From NCBI GenBank assembly GCA_963920765.1, contig OY987247.1:7846471-7910470 (forward strand): a stretch of 64,000 nucleotides of DNA. The letters run 5' to 3'. The DNA comes from Ulota crispa. Taxonomy: Eukaryota > Streptophyta > Bryopsida > Orthotrichales > Orthotrichaceae. Under the pieces are notes generated by a model, which worked only from the letters and a program-made list of their open reading frames with translations, searched no databases and was not told where the DNA came from. Below are positions 1 through 11,582 of the stretch, piece by piece; the stretch's first letter is position 1; each line of letters begins with the position of its first letter. The position numbers were made by a program, and so were the translations under genes.

Positions 1-180
1 TTTCTTCACCATTCGCTTTCTCCGAAACAAACCCATCTCCAAAAAATAGTTATTGATATACACACTCAAAAGAGCAATCGATTCAAAAAACCTTCGATTC
101 ATCAAAATAAAAATATAACAGAAAGAATCCAGTGTACAATTCCTCCCCAAACTATCAATTTTCTTCACCAATTCTAGCAG

Positions 181-517
181 TCCTTGAGAGCTACTTCGAT
201 GAATTCCTGGCTCTCAAAAGAGACATCCTCCGAGAAACTTGCTAGCCATGGATTGCCCACACCGCAAAAATTTGAACTCAACCTCGTAACTCACGTCCAC
301 CCCCTAACCAAGACACCTCGCACATCTCCCACTTCCCACACTCACACCTCTCTAGATTATCCCCGCCCGCGATGCACAGAAATCCCCCGAAACGGTTTAA
401 AAATTCCAGCTTGATTCAAAGAAGTACCTCAAGCGCAACGAGAGCGGCGACTCTCTCCGTCCGAATCCGGCGATCAATTACGTCGTGTGCCAATGGATTA
501 TCATGCGACGTTGGTGA
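181..517 (+). CDS. Possible 3'-terminal exons of an unidentified gene
   Basis: Two open stretches join in frame: 181-285 and 410-517 (TGA at 515-517). The first follows a pyrimidine-rich acceptor ending in TTCTAGCAG. It ends at a GT at 286, and the second begins after ATTCCAG at 409, giving a 124-base intron. Both junctions are phase 0, and the 70 joined codons read through to the stop with charged, coding-like residues (for example KKYLKRNESGDSLRPN). I recognise no domain. The 5' part of the gene would lie before the window. A pseudogene or chance open frame is a real alternative. Confidence 0.3.
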
Positions 518-996
518 CCTGAATGGGTCAATGGCACCATAGCGAGCAACCAAAGCAGAGCAAGGCTTCGAGGAAGAGGAAGAGCCAAAAAAGAGCGGGG
601 GGAGAGGGGGAAGAAGAATCGTTGGACAGTAGTGCAAAGCAGATATTGCCCCCTTTTTTTTATGTTTCTGACTGGAAAAGTGAAGAGCCAGCCAGACCGA
701 GCAAGAGGAAGAGCAGCAGCAGCTCAAGGCCCGAGCTCGTGGGTTGCGAGGATGCGAGGATGGGGAGGTTTTGGTGGCAGCTGGGGATTCAGGGAGCGCG
801 TGGAGGCATGCCCCCAGGGACGGCAGGGGCACCTTGTTGGTGTTGGGCGACACCACCGTGACGACGTCGACGACGATGCGACGACGTCGGCTGACGTGAG
901 ATTAGATGGCCTGCCGTTATACTGTAAGTTATAGGGCTAGGGTAGTAGAAAATTCCATGTTTTTCACCGGTCAGAAAATGTGAGCGTTTAGTTATT
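518..996. other. GC-richer stretch without a recognisable gene
   Basis: This is markedly richer in G and purines than its surroundings, with several short overlapping open frames on both strands. None has family motifs or convincing splice structure. It could be the 3' untranslated region of the gene tail just upstream. Confidence 0.4.
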
Positions 997-1409
997 GGGA
1001 ATTGATACGTGTACCACACTCTTTCAACTACTGTACCACACCCTTGGGGTGAATTGCAGATTTCTACTATCAAAAAGTTGAATTTCAAAATTTGAAATTC
1101 AGATTTGGACTTGGAGACCTTGATTTAGCCTAGAATTGTAAAAAGGTTTTAGTTGCTCAACACTCAATGAAAAAGCTTATTTTTTTTTCCAAATAATAGT
1201 AAAAGTAATATTTCCCCCCTAGCTGAACTTTGTCATTGGGTGTTATTCAATTACAACATTTTTCTATGGTTCAAGATTAAATGACTGTCTCTAAGTCCAA
1301 ATCTGAATTCCAAATTCTCAAATTTAGCTTTTTGATGGTAGAAATCTAAAATTTATCTCGGGGGTGTGGTACAGTAGTTGAAACGGTGTGGTACACGTAT
1401 CAATGCCCT
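997..1409. mobile_element. Palindromic Mutator-like MITE (family M, copy 1)
   Basis: The ends are GGGAATTGATACGTGTACC and its inverse, and the whole 413 bases fold back on themselves. Flanking 9-mers TTAGTTATT (988-996) and TTAGATATT (1410-1418) match at 8 of 9, as expected of a Mutator-type target duplication. No coding capacity. Confidence 0.8.
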
Positions 1410-2117
1410 TAGATATTTACCATTAGGATATTGAATTTTGGAATTTTGAATTTTGATTCAAATTCAGAGATCTTGCAAAAGTTGCATCATTCATAAGCGC
1501 AAAACCGAGGATTTTGGAGTAGGAAAATTAATTGATAAACTTTGAAAAAAATATTGTTAAGCAAAGAAGAGGAATAAAAAATTTAGGCATTAATTAAAAA
1601 GTTCCAATTACAAGCATTTGTTCAAAAATATTTTTCACAAGTCCAAAATCACTAAAAATGTATAGGTGTGTGTAGGAAATGTCTTCTAGTGTGTTCATAT
1701 GCTCGTAATACTAACTTGAGGAGTTCTTAAATAGTGAAATGGAGCACTCAAAATTGTCATGCTAGTCACCCAAAATTATCATTTTGTCACCCATAACTAG
1801 ACTTTTTGAATTTGTTAGTCACTAACAAAGTAGGTAACGCCAATGAAGACAACAACGGAGAGGGATGTCACTACTTTACTCTAGAACCTTGAAGGAGGAT
1901 ACCATTGAACAATACAAAAATAAGAGACAAATTCTTACTCTTACCTTGGTTTGTAAAAATGATGGAATTTTGCCACTGTGGTGGTCCCACCATATGGCGT
2001 GTCATCTAAGAGCCGGTTTCCATTGGCAATAGGAGCTAGATTGTCCGTCCAGGTTGACCACGAGCAGAAGAAAGAAAAAACTCTAGAATTTCCAAACCAC
2101 AGATAGTTTAAAAGAAA
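1410..2117. other. AT-rich intergenic DNA, nothing recognised
   Basis: No gene, RNA or clear terminal repeat is seen. Short repeated phrases such as GTCACCCA occur near 1765-1795. Confidence 0.4.
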
Positions 2118-2346
2118 AGTAGTCTCTGATCAAGGGTCCAGGTCCTCCAAATCTGTTGGTCAACTTTTACAAAGCTAGAGGCTGGAGGTTCAGGCCTGGA
2201 CCCTTCTAGCCCCCAATGGAAACATGCTCTAAGGATACCTTTCCATGGAGGGGCTAGAGGGGTCCGGCCTGAACATCCAATCTCCGATTCTGCAAAAGTC
2301 AAACTACATTCCTGGTTGAGGGCCTAGACCCAAAATCAGAGGTTAC
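2118..2346. repeat. Foldback element
   Basis: The outer arms GTAGTCTCTGAT and ATCAGAGGTTAC are inverted. The inner arms around TCAGGCCTGGACCC and GGGGTCCGGCCTGA also pair. This is a roughly 230-base hairpin-like MITE of unassigned family. Confidence 0.6.
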
Positions 2347-2427
2347 TTTCCAAACTCTACTTGATGTGAAGATTTCAAAATATTTTCTTGTTCTCTCAAA
2401 TGGATGGGCCTCTAGTTCCGATTAAAG

Positions 2428-2798
2428 CAGAAATACCATAAACGGTTTAAAAAAGGCACTTTAGCATGGAGATATGAGGAATTTCTTGAGAAATTAAGCT
2501 CAATATGTGGAGAAACAAGGATAATGAAGAGTGCAAAAAAAATAAAAATAAAAATAAAAAAAATCTCACAAACAAACATTTTATGCAATATAAATATGGA
2601 TCTAAGGTTTGAACCAATTCTGGTTTCATAGTTGCACCTTAGACGGTTACCTCTAAAACCTTATTCCGAAATAAATTTGAACCAATCAAATGCAAGAAAA
2701 AAGCACTTTTGAAAAATCTTTTTCAAAATCAGCTCTTGTTGGTTTAAGAACACTCTACTCTGCCATTATCAGGCAGTAACCGTTTATGGTATTTCTAC
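2428..2798. repeat. Inverted-repeat element of about 370 bases
   Basis: The left end CAGAAATACCATAAACGGTT is the inverse of the right end AACCGTTTATGGTATTTCTA. The interior is AT-rich and non-coding. Probably a MITE; the target duplication is not clear. Confidence 0.65.
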
Positions 2799-3281
2799 CT
2801 TACCCCATGGCAAGGTACTCTAACCCCAGCCGGCGACGAGGACGACGACGACGGAGGCCTTTTGCGTTTGCGTTTTGGTTTTGGTTTTCGTACGAGAAAG
2901 TGAGCTAGCGGGGGATGGAGCCATGGCGGGGGGGAACTGGTCTTGTGAAATCCGCACGAGAAAAGAGAAAAAGGAGGGGTGGATGCGTATCGCTTGGCAC
3001 TTTTTATTATGCTTCCACATGGGTTACTATTTGAATAACCAGGCTTTTTCTTTGGATTGCCATATTCTTAGCAGGCACGGCCAGCGAATTTTCTCTGCTT
3101 GTTTGTTGAGAGAGTGACACGTACCCCTGGAATTGCATGTACTGACCAGGAATAGTGGATAGCGTAACTCTTGTGTGCACCTTCGTTTATACGGTAATTG
3201 CTGTTCTTGGTCATTTTCATCCTGGTATTATTAGCGGTTTTGGCTAAACTTTCCTTATTTGAGCTTGATTTGAAAAGCCCT
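2799..3281. other. Short GC-rich patch, no supported gene
   Basis: A CGA/CGG trinucleotide run at about 2830-2856 gives a 33-codon Arg-rich open frame on the plus strand (2807-2908). No homology or splice context supports it. Confidence 0.35.
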
Positions 3282-4210
3282 TTAACTCCTAAAGGACCAA
3301 AGTCCCCTCAGGGTACAAATGGGATTTTGGGCATGTACCTATGGTTAATCTACTTTTTGTGATTTTCTGAAACTTTTATTGAAGGTGGGGAATTCAAATA
3401 TCTATGTGGGCATCTAATTTTTTCTTCATTCCGATATTTGATGAAGAAGTTATGCATGAATTTATGAAAAATGGTGTTCGAGGGGCAGCCAAAAACTTCT
3501 TTAAAATTTTCATTTTTTTCAAATAAAAAACTGAAATAGGTTCTTTAGACTTGTATAGACGTGGGGAGCTTTGAATCATTCAATTTTGATACATGAGATG
3601 AAAGTTATGAGGAGTTTTTGTTTGCGGGCAATTCTAGACTCTCTACCCTAAAATAAACTTTGAAGTCCTTTATTTTACTCCATTTTCAATATTTTGAAAA
3701 AAAAACAAAACCAATGGATGTAGATTGTTTATCACAACATTATACCCGTTGGGATTTGCATTTTTCATTTTTATAATTAAATTCTTAACAATTTGGTGTT
3801 TTGACACATTCTCTACTTCTTTTTACTTTGTATTTTTTCCCATGTGTTGTATAGTTCCAATTGATTTGAAAATTCTCCCACACATACCTAACTTGGTCTT
3901 CTACATGGGAAAAATAAACCTCAACTTTGTGTAGAGTAATTTTTTTGATCTAAGAGTGGTCAAAGCCTTCTGAAATTTCTGGACAATAGCCAAAAAAAAA
4001 CTCATTTCTGCAATTCAGATGTAAATATCTCACTCCTTTTTGTGTAGATTGAGCTGAATTTTTTGCCACATGTACCTCTTGTAGTCTAATGTAAGATCTT
4101 ACAATTGAATTCTTGTAAAAAAAAAATTCTTACCATTGTACTTGCTTCTGCAAAAGTGGCAGTTTTCTATGTTTTTCATAGAAAAAATGGCTTGGTCCTT
4201 TAGGGGTTAA
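3282..4210. mobile_element. piggyBac-like TTAA MITE (family pB-A, full length)
   Basis: Bounds include both TTAA copies. The left end is TTAACTCCTAAAGGACC and the right end GGTCCTTTAGGGGTTAA. The 929-base, AT-rich interior has no transposase. The same interior recurs at 7974-8846, 10667-11582, 37821-38773 and 62222-63150, and as a fragment at 23310-23447. TTAA duplication with CCC-type ends is the hallmark of the piggyBac superfamily. Confidence 0.8.
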
Positions 4211-5099
4211 CACTTAACCCCTAAATGCCTAGGGTCATTTTTGAGCTACTAGAAATTTGCTCTAAGCTAAATAAAAAGTCAGCATTTTGATAAGTTGTAT
4301 TAATTTTTTTAAATTGTAACCATACAAAATCAAACTAAATATGTTAAAGATCACATAGAAAAAGAAAACGCAACAATATCATTTGTGGATTGAAAGATTA
4401 TAATGTTTGATCAAGGGGGTGTTAAAACTACAAAAATGACTTCAAGTCTTTCAATCCTCCTTTTACATGTCAAATCTCAAATGTTGATCACCAAAAAAAT
4501 ATGAGGTTAAAGGACATAACATACATAACTCCAATCCATTTACGTCTTTTCAAAATCTCTTTTAAATTTTTTTTAAACGAATCTTTTGTGTGAATTTTTC
4601 TCCAAGATCTAGTGTATTTGAGGCTCATTCCCAAGAGTTCTCAACACTAAAAAAGTCAAGATTGCAATGGATACCCTTGCACACAATCTTGAATAGAAAA
4701 TTCACAATTAATAATTTTCAAATTTGGGTTTTTGATGCTAAAACTAGACTTCAAAAAGAATTATCCTAAAATATTAAATATTAAGAATAGCAGCTTAATT
4801 ATGTTTTATTGAACTTCAAAATATGGTTGGCACCAAAATGTGGTGCCTTAGGCATTTAGGGGTTAAAGGACCATAGGGCATAGTATACACGCTGCCGTAT
4901 AATTGGTATTTGCTACAAATAAGAAGTTTTAGTCTGGGATTTCAAGTAGTTCACTAGAATTACTTTGATCTATTCTCCAACTTCTTTGTTGATCTCTAAT
5001 GTAGTAGAGGTGTGGATCCATTCCAAATACAAGAAAAATACCCCGTGTTGTATTGGTCGCAAAGGGCCTCTCAATTGTTTAAGGGTTAAGTTTTACAAA
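4207..5099. mobile_element. piggyBac-like TTAA MITE (family pB-C) split by a nested element
   Basis: The left end is TTAACACTTAA (4207-4217), interrupted by the element at 4214-4866. The interior resumes at 4867 with AGGACCATAGGGCATAG and runs to GGGTTAA at 5093-5099. With the nested element and one TTAA removed, the left end reads TTAACACTTAAAGGACCA, nearly the same as TTAATCCTTAAATGACCA of the sister copy at 43144. Its left TTAA is shared with the preceding element. Confidence 0.75.
4214..4866. mobile_element. piggyBac-like TTAA MITE (family pB-B), nested
   Basis: The ends are TTAACCCCTAAATGCCTAGG and CCTTAGGCATTTAGGGGTTAA (quoted to 20 bases: CTTAGGCATTTAGGGGTTAA). It is 653 bases long and inserted into the internal TTAA of the terminal repeat of the 4207-5099 element. 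Its interior is shared with 35033-35691. Confidence 0.8.
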
Positions 5100-5415
5100 A
5101 ATTTCATGGATACCCCTGAAGTTTGCAATATTTACATAGATAACCCATGTTTTTCAGAAATTATACAAATATCCTTGGTTCATAAATTTCAAGTGTTTGT
5201 TATATTGTGCTTGCCACTTCTTTCTCCCTTGTATGTACACTGCTTCCTTTATGTTCTATTGCACTCCTTTTTTTAAAACTAGTCATGAAAGAAGTAGCGT
5301 GCCCAACAAAACAAACACCTGAAAATGATGGATCAAGGGTTTATGTGTAATTTTTGAAAAACCAAGGGTATTTATACAAATATGGCAAACTTTAGGGGTA
5401 TACATGCAATATTCC
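5097..5415. mobile_element. MITE family B, copy 1
   Basis: The arms carry TTTCATGGATACCCCTGAAG on the left and the inverse CTTTAGGGGTATACATGCA followed by ATTCCC on the right. This family also occurs at 5754, 21362, 52227 and 58467. The left boundary is decayed, so the start is approximate. Confidence 0.6.
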
Positions 5416-5480
5416 CTTAATTTTTGTGTGGAAATAAGCTAAGATTTACTAGAATGTATCTAAACCAACTAACTCTTAAC

Positions 5481-5737
5481 AACACAATATTCATCACAAG
5501 GGGAAAAAGCTTACAAAGTGGGACTTTTGAAGGATTAGGGTGGTCAACTGAATCCAAGCTCCAGCGCTTTTTTTGGTACATGTGGCCTCACCTGAGAGGA
5601 GGAATTTGCGAGGGGAAAAATCTTAGTGGCTCAAACTGAATCTGATACCTTCGAATCTGATTGAAGGTGGCTATTTTGGATTAAGGTGAAATACAAAATG
5701 GTACACATATTTTTCCCCTTTTAATGAATATTGTGTT
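5481..5737. mobile_element. MITE family G, copy 1
   Basis: The left AACACAATATTCAT and right ATGAATATTGTGTT are inverted. Next inward are GGGGAAAAA and TTTTTCCCC. The interior (CCTGAGAGGAGGAATTTG) is shared with the copy at 53221-53475. Confidence 0.6.
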
Positions 5738-5753
5738 TAACCCCAATTTTTTT

Positions 5754-6073
5754 GGGAAAATTTCATGGATACCCTAGAAGTTTGCAATATTTACATAGGT
5801 ACCCTTGGTTTTTCAAAAATTGCACAAATAGCCTTGGGCCATAATTTTCAAGAGTTTGCTCTATTGTGCATGCCACTTCTTTCTCCCTTGTGCACACAAT
5901 GCTTCCTTTCTATTCTGTTGCACTCCTTGCTTAAACATTGGTCATGAAGGAAGCAATGTGCATAGCAAAACAAATGCCTGAAAATTATGATTCAGGGGTA
6001 TTTGTGCAATTTCTAAAAGACCGTGGGTCTATACAACTATGGCAAACTTTAGGGGTATCCATAAAATTTTCCC
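5754..6073. mobile_element. MITE family B, copy 2
   Basis: The left end is GGGAAAATTTCATGGATACC, and the right end is GGTATCCATAAAATTTTCCC. It is 320 bases long. The interior contains the family's CAAATACCCTTGG-type phrases in inverted orientation. No protein is encoded. Confidence 0.75.
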
Positions 6074-6487
6074 TTTGTTTTTTGTGTTTTTACACGAAAA
6101 CTTTTGATGCCCTTCAAAAAAAAAGAATTATGTGTTCAAATTTCTCTTCAACATTGTGCTAGTCACTATGGCTACTTACTATAGTTGCATTATGGTATGA
6201 CAAGTGCTCACACATTATAATATCGTTTCTAAAAGTTGCATATGTCAACCTTACATGTCGCCCTCATAAAAAATGCAAAAAGGCATCATGGAACTTAACA
6301 CCATGTTTGTGAATCTTCTCACAATTTGCATTACCTCAGTATATGAGTGCATTTTGTGAGGTTATTCTTTTGCCCTCCATGATGGACCATGTCTCCATGA
6401 TTAGTTTTTCTTTTGAAATTGGATGAAAGCTATCCGACAGCAAAATTGGTCATCTATCCAGCAAAATAATATCCGCATATTTGGCGC
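6074..6487. other. AT-rich intergenic DNA, nothing recognised
   Basis: No gene, RNA or terminal repeats are visible. Confidence 0.4.
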
Positions 6488-7399
6488 TTAACCCTTTAAA
6501 GATCACATATTTTCACTAAATCCATTGGAAACTGGGGTAGTAAATTGAAATGTGTAGTTGAATCAAATGTGGACCTACTTTGCATGATCCAACCGTACAA
6601 ATGGGAAGAACACCTTCTTTAATGTAAACTATCAAAATTTCAACCACATCTACCGTTGGTGGTGAAATATTATAATGATAGAGTGAGTTGTAGGTGGAAA
6701 ATCTCTAGTTTTTCATGCTTGTGTGGTTTTGGATCTTATTGCTTCATACAAGCTTTGCTTGTGAAGAACCTTATATTTCTAGAAAGCAGGCATTTTCACC
6801 TTTCCAACAAGACTAGTTTCACACAAAATGGATAAAAATAGCAATCAGAAGGTGTAGCTAAGTGGACAAAAAGGGTCAAAAAACCCACTTTATTTGCTAC
6901 CCTAAAACAGTTCTACAAGAAATTTGATAAATGCTATGGAAATTCCAATAGGTGAAAACAATCAAAAATTAGCCTAAAATGTAGGATGACAAATTTTAAA
7001 GATGAAATGATAGCACAATTTCAATAGATCTTCAAATACTATAGTCACACTACTACCGTATAGAGAAACAATACAAGCATATATCTTAAGCAATTTGAAA
7101 TTTTTTAAGACCGCACAATTGAAATGTGGCATTCTTTTTGGATGTTTGCTGTATGGTGTTGTTGCTTTGATCCATCTTTGACCAAATATGAATACATATT
7201 TTGAGGCCATGATGTATAAACACCATTATTTATCAACTCATATACAGAATTCCATTGTTTTTTTTTGGTTAGATGCAAAATTTGTGTGACCACAAGCGTT
7301 CTTCAAGAACAATTTCCAAATTGTTAAGCAATTTTACTCTATAGGCCAAAAATCACTCTGCTGAACCAAAATATGGTTTGATGGTCACTAAAGGGTTAA
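6488..7399. mobile_element. piggyBac-like TTAA MITE (family pB-F)
   Basis: The left end is TTAACCCTTTAAAGATCACA, and the right end is TGGTCACTAAAGGGTTAA. It is 912 bases including both TTAA copies. The interior differs from families pB-A to pB-E and is non-coding. Confidence 0.75.
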
Positions 7400-7973
7400 G
7401 GGTTAAAAAATTAATTCTAATACTCAAGGCTTGTTTACCATGTACATTGAGAATGCCCTTATCATATATACTTGCACAATTTCATTGTATAATCTTGTTT
7501 TTATGTACTTGACCTTAACCAAAATCTCTATTTTACACAAAGTTGTTTACAAAATCCTTCTATATATATACATAGAGATGGGGACATAAAGATCCATTCA
7601 CCACTCAAACTTTTCCCATGTAGTCAATATTTCACAAAATCTAAAACTTAAATTACATATCTTGAAATTTCTAAGAATAGATTGAGGATATATTGGTAAT
7701 AGATTGATGATGGACTTGTAGTAATTTTAAAAGCATTTCAATCATAAGTTGATGATTTTTTCAAATATTTTTTAGTAACCCTTCTCATAATTTGATTCAT
7801 GTCAAATCTTTGTGCATTGTCTCTCTTTCTATCTACAAGAGGCTTACTTGAGTTGAGACAATTTCAAGCTCTAAAAGGTGGTTAAAAGCTAAAAAAGTTG
7901 TTGATGGACCGTGGAAGATTAGAAGTTGATGAATATAACATATTTGATAGACCAAAATTGCACTTGGTATGGG
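7400..7973. other. AT-rich intergenic DNA, nothing recognised
   Basis: Contains a short TATATATA run near 7561. No gene or inverted-repeat element is resolved. Confidence 0.4.
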
Positions 7974-8846
7974 TTAACCCCTAAACACTAGTAGAAAACC
8001 GCATTAGAATCTACGTTTTCATGTAATGTAGTTTCTATTGAGTTCCTTGTTTCCAACGCAGTGAGATATTGAAATTTGAAGTGAAAAGAAAAGTACTTTT
8101 TTGTGCTGCCCAAAATTTTCAGAAGCCTTTGACAACTCCTATATCAAAAAAATTGCTCTACGCAAAGTTGAGGTTTATTTTCCCATGTTGTAGACCAAGT
8201 TAGGTAAGTGTGGAAGAATTTTCAAATGAATTGGAGGTGTGATACATACTTTGTAAAATCTTGCAGTGCCGTAAGGCCATGAAATTTGTGTATACATTAG
8301 GCAAAGTTGGAGGATTTATGTAAAATCGAGATATCTAAATTACTTTGATCCAAATGGTAAAATCCAAGGAATTTTAGTCTATTACAACTTGGAAAAACAA
8401 AAAAAAACACACAAAAAAAAAAACACAAAGAGCTCAAAAAAGTAAAACAACAAATTTTACAAGGGGCTAAAAGAATGGAGGTTTGGGAGTCCCATACCTA
8501 CCCGCAAACTAAAACTTCTCATAACTATCATCTCATCAGTCAAAATTGAATGATTCAAAGATTCCCATATTTGTATAAATCTAAAGAACCAATTTCAGAT
8601 TTTTTATTTTAAAAAAATGAAATTTTGATTTTTTTTTTGGGCTACCCAACCTCCTTTTTTTTAGAAATTAATGCATAACTTCTTTAATAAATGTCGGAAT
8701 GAAGAAAAAATTAGATGACCACATAGATCTTTGAATTCCTCACCTTCGATAAAAGTTTCAAAAAATCACAGAAAGTAAATTAGCTGTATGTGCATGCCCA
8801 AAATCCATTTGTCCCTCGAGGAGACAATTAATCCTTTAGGAATTAA
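7974..8846. mobile_element. piggyBac-like TTAA MITE (family pB-A, inverted)
   Basis: The left end TTAACCCCTAAACACTAG and the right end CCTTTAGGAATTAA are both flanked by TTAA. The interior is the reverse complement of the element at 3282-4210, including the GGTACATG/CATGCCCAAAATCC segment near 8790. The termini are more decayed than in other copies. Confidence 0.7.
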
Positions 8847-10666
8847 AGACATGGAGTTGAAGTACTTTACTCTTCAAATTTTAATGCATATTATCCCCTT
8901 TCTAACTTTTCAAATAAATAACTGGTTTCAGATTTGATGAGAAGTGATTACATGGAAAAAGTTTGAATGAGGAATGGATTCTTTTGTCCATACCTCTATA
9001 TACATGTGCGTGTGGGTACTTTATTTTCGTTTTGGTTTGACTTGTCTAACAAGGAGACAAAAAAGGAGGTTGACTGAATATCAGATAGTATGTGGGGTAG
9101 CTGGTGACTTGCGATGCACACAGTACTACGTGTCAGTCTCTGTATTTCCCATGAAGTACAACTAGAGTCACTTTCAAGTGTTTCCTTAAAAATCCCACAG
9201 AAATAAAAGATCATATATTTATTTTATGGGCGGTTCACAACAGCGTTCCCAGAATTGGTTTTGGGTTTTTAGCCAAATGGCTATAATCATGTGCAGAAAG
9301 GAGTTATTAACGCGATATGGAAGGAAAATGGTAAAATCACAGTAACTAACTCACGGAAAAAATTTAGAAATTTGAATATATATATTTTTTAAAGTAGAGT
9401 ACAACTTGCTAACTTGAAAGAAATTGTGGAGCTTATTGATGGCTATTTTTGGTTAATCAATTTGTTGGAATTGCTAACCAATCTTGGAAAATGTAAAGTA
9501 TTGACAATTGTGGTGCAAAATTTCAAATGTTCTAAGACAAACATTGTAACAAATATTATGTCACTAATTTGGAAGTTGAACTCAATTTGCGTAAGAAGAT
9601 TGCCCATTTTGCAACATTAGTGATTTGCACAATAACAAAAATAAGCCACTTTAGTGTTGTTTAGAATTGACAGAAGTAATGTAAAGTTGCAATTGCACCC
9701 ACCTTGAACTTTGTGCTCCAAATTTCCTTGCAAGTTCAAGTAAAATCCAGTGGAGGCTGTTGAAGTTAAGGTTCAACTTTAGAAATGCAAAGCATGCTTA
9801 ATCTGTGCTGCAATTCAATTGTGCATGCACGCATTCCGTGCCATTGAACCTAAAATGCACAATAACAAGCAATGGAGCATTGGGCCACACAATTCTATGG
9901 ACAATGGCAAGTACGCAAGTAAAGAGCTTTCACAATTTGGCAGTGATTGCCATGAATGAGAGGGCTAGAGGAGACATTGGAGGCATTGCGTCATTGCAAG
10001 TCTGCAACAAAGATCAATGCCTAAAATAAGTAAACCACTAAACCTAAACTCCATTGGTTTAGCTAGCCCCTCTACTAACTTCAACTTGCTTTATTTGCAT
10101 AGGAGCAAAGTGGAGGTTGCGATTTGGATGGTGAAGATGTTATTGCCGCAACAATATGTGCATGCTCAAGATAGCTAAGGAGCTACATTCGTGAAGTTGA
10201 TGGAGGGGATGGATGCTAATTATGGAGCAAGAGGAAATAGCAAGTCGCTATTCAACATTTTCTAGGTGCAATTTCTTGCTCAAATCTCCATTTTTTCAAA
10301 ATTTTCCCCATACAAGTTTAGCGCACGATTTAATTTTGTAGAAATCCAGCTAAATTTGGCTAGTTTAGGGAACATTGGTTCACACTCATATCCCAACTAT
10401 AATTCAACTCCTTATTCCAACAATATAAAAGTGCCTATAAAAATTATTAAAAAAATAACACCATCATGCTACTAAAATCACGAGGCCCTCTATAATATCA
10501 CATATACAGTATGTGTGATACAATTTAAATATAATTCAAAGACTTTTTGAAGTTTTTATTTTGCATTCTATTTAATATATGAAAATCATATTAAAATTTA
10601 CTGGTGAATGCATAATGTACTAACAAAATAACACCATATTGTTTTGGGTGTTTTTGGGTGCTTTAG
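8847..10666. other. Intergenic DNA, no supported gene
   Basis: Several open frames of 60-75 codons exist (for example 9805-10029 plus), but none has recognisable motifs or splice signals. The phrase GTGCAATTGCACC and related inverted bits near 9690-9850 hint at another decayed repeat. Confidence 0.35.
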
Positions 10667-11582
10667 TTAACCTCAATTGTGGAGCAAAGTTTATTTGTAT
10701 TGCAAGGCATGTACTTATGGCTAAACTACTTTGCATGATTTTTTGAAACTTTTATTGAAGGTGAGGAATTCAAAGATCTACGTGGGAATGTAAGTTTTTC
10801 TTCATTCCAACATTTATTGAAGAAGTTATGCATGAAAATCCAAAAAATGCTGCCCCCCGGGCACCCAAAACTTCTTTAAACTTTTCATTTTTTTCAAATA
10901 AAAATCTGAAATAGGTTCTTTAGACTTATATAAACATGGGGAGCTTTTAATCATTCAATTTTGATAGATAAGATGAAAGTTATGAGGAGTTTTTGTTTAC
11001 GGGCATTTTTAGATTCTCTACCCTAAAATAAACTTTGAAGTCCTTTATTTTACTCCATTTTCAATACTTTGGAAAAAAAACAAAACCAAAGGATGTAGAT
11101 TGTTTATCACAATATTATAGCCATTGGGATTTGCATTTTTCATTTTAATAATTACATTCTTAACAATTTAGTGTTTTGACTCATTCTCTACTTCTTTTTA
11201 CTTACTATTTTTTCCTAGGTGTTGTATAGTTCCAATTGATTTGAAAATTCTCCCACACATACCTAACTTGGTCTTCTACATTGGAAAATAAAACCTCAAG
11301 TTTGCGTAGAGCAAATTTTTTGATATAGGAGTGGTCAATGACTTCTGAAATTTTTGGGTATTACAAAAAAAAAGTATTTTCTTCACTTCACATGTAAATA
11401 TCTCACTCTTTTTCATTTGAAATAAGCTCATTTTTTTCTTCCCAAACACCTCATACTGTCTAGAGCAAGATCTTACGGTTAGATTTCAAAAAATAAAATA
11501 AAATCACCATTTCTTTCATCCCCAAAAGTGGCAATTTTCAATGTTTGTCATAAAGAAAAGGGCTTGGTCCTTTAGGGGTTAA
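10667..11582. mobile_element. piggyBac-like TTAA MITE (family pB-A)
   Basis: The right end GGTCCTTTAGGGGTTAA is intact. The left end is decayed, and I place it at the TTAA at 10667-10670. The interior matches 3282-4210 in the same orientation (for example CTACCCTAAAATAAACTTTG near 11018). Confidence 0.65.

Noticed and set aside
410-517. U-box tail, from SLRPNPAINYVVCQW
   Set aside because: Only a vague likeness to the PN..L...I..W end of U-boxes; the rest of the domain is absent.
2807-2908. 33-codon Arg-rich frame beginning MARYSNPSRRRGRRRRR
   Set aside because: It resembles a protamine start only because of a CGA/CGG triplet run. It has no supporting context and ends in unrelated aromatic residues.
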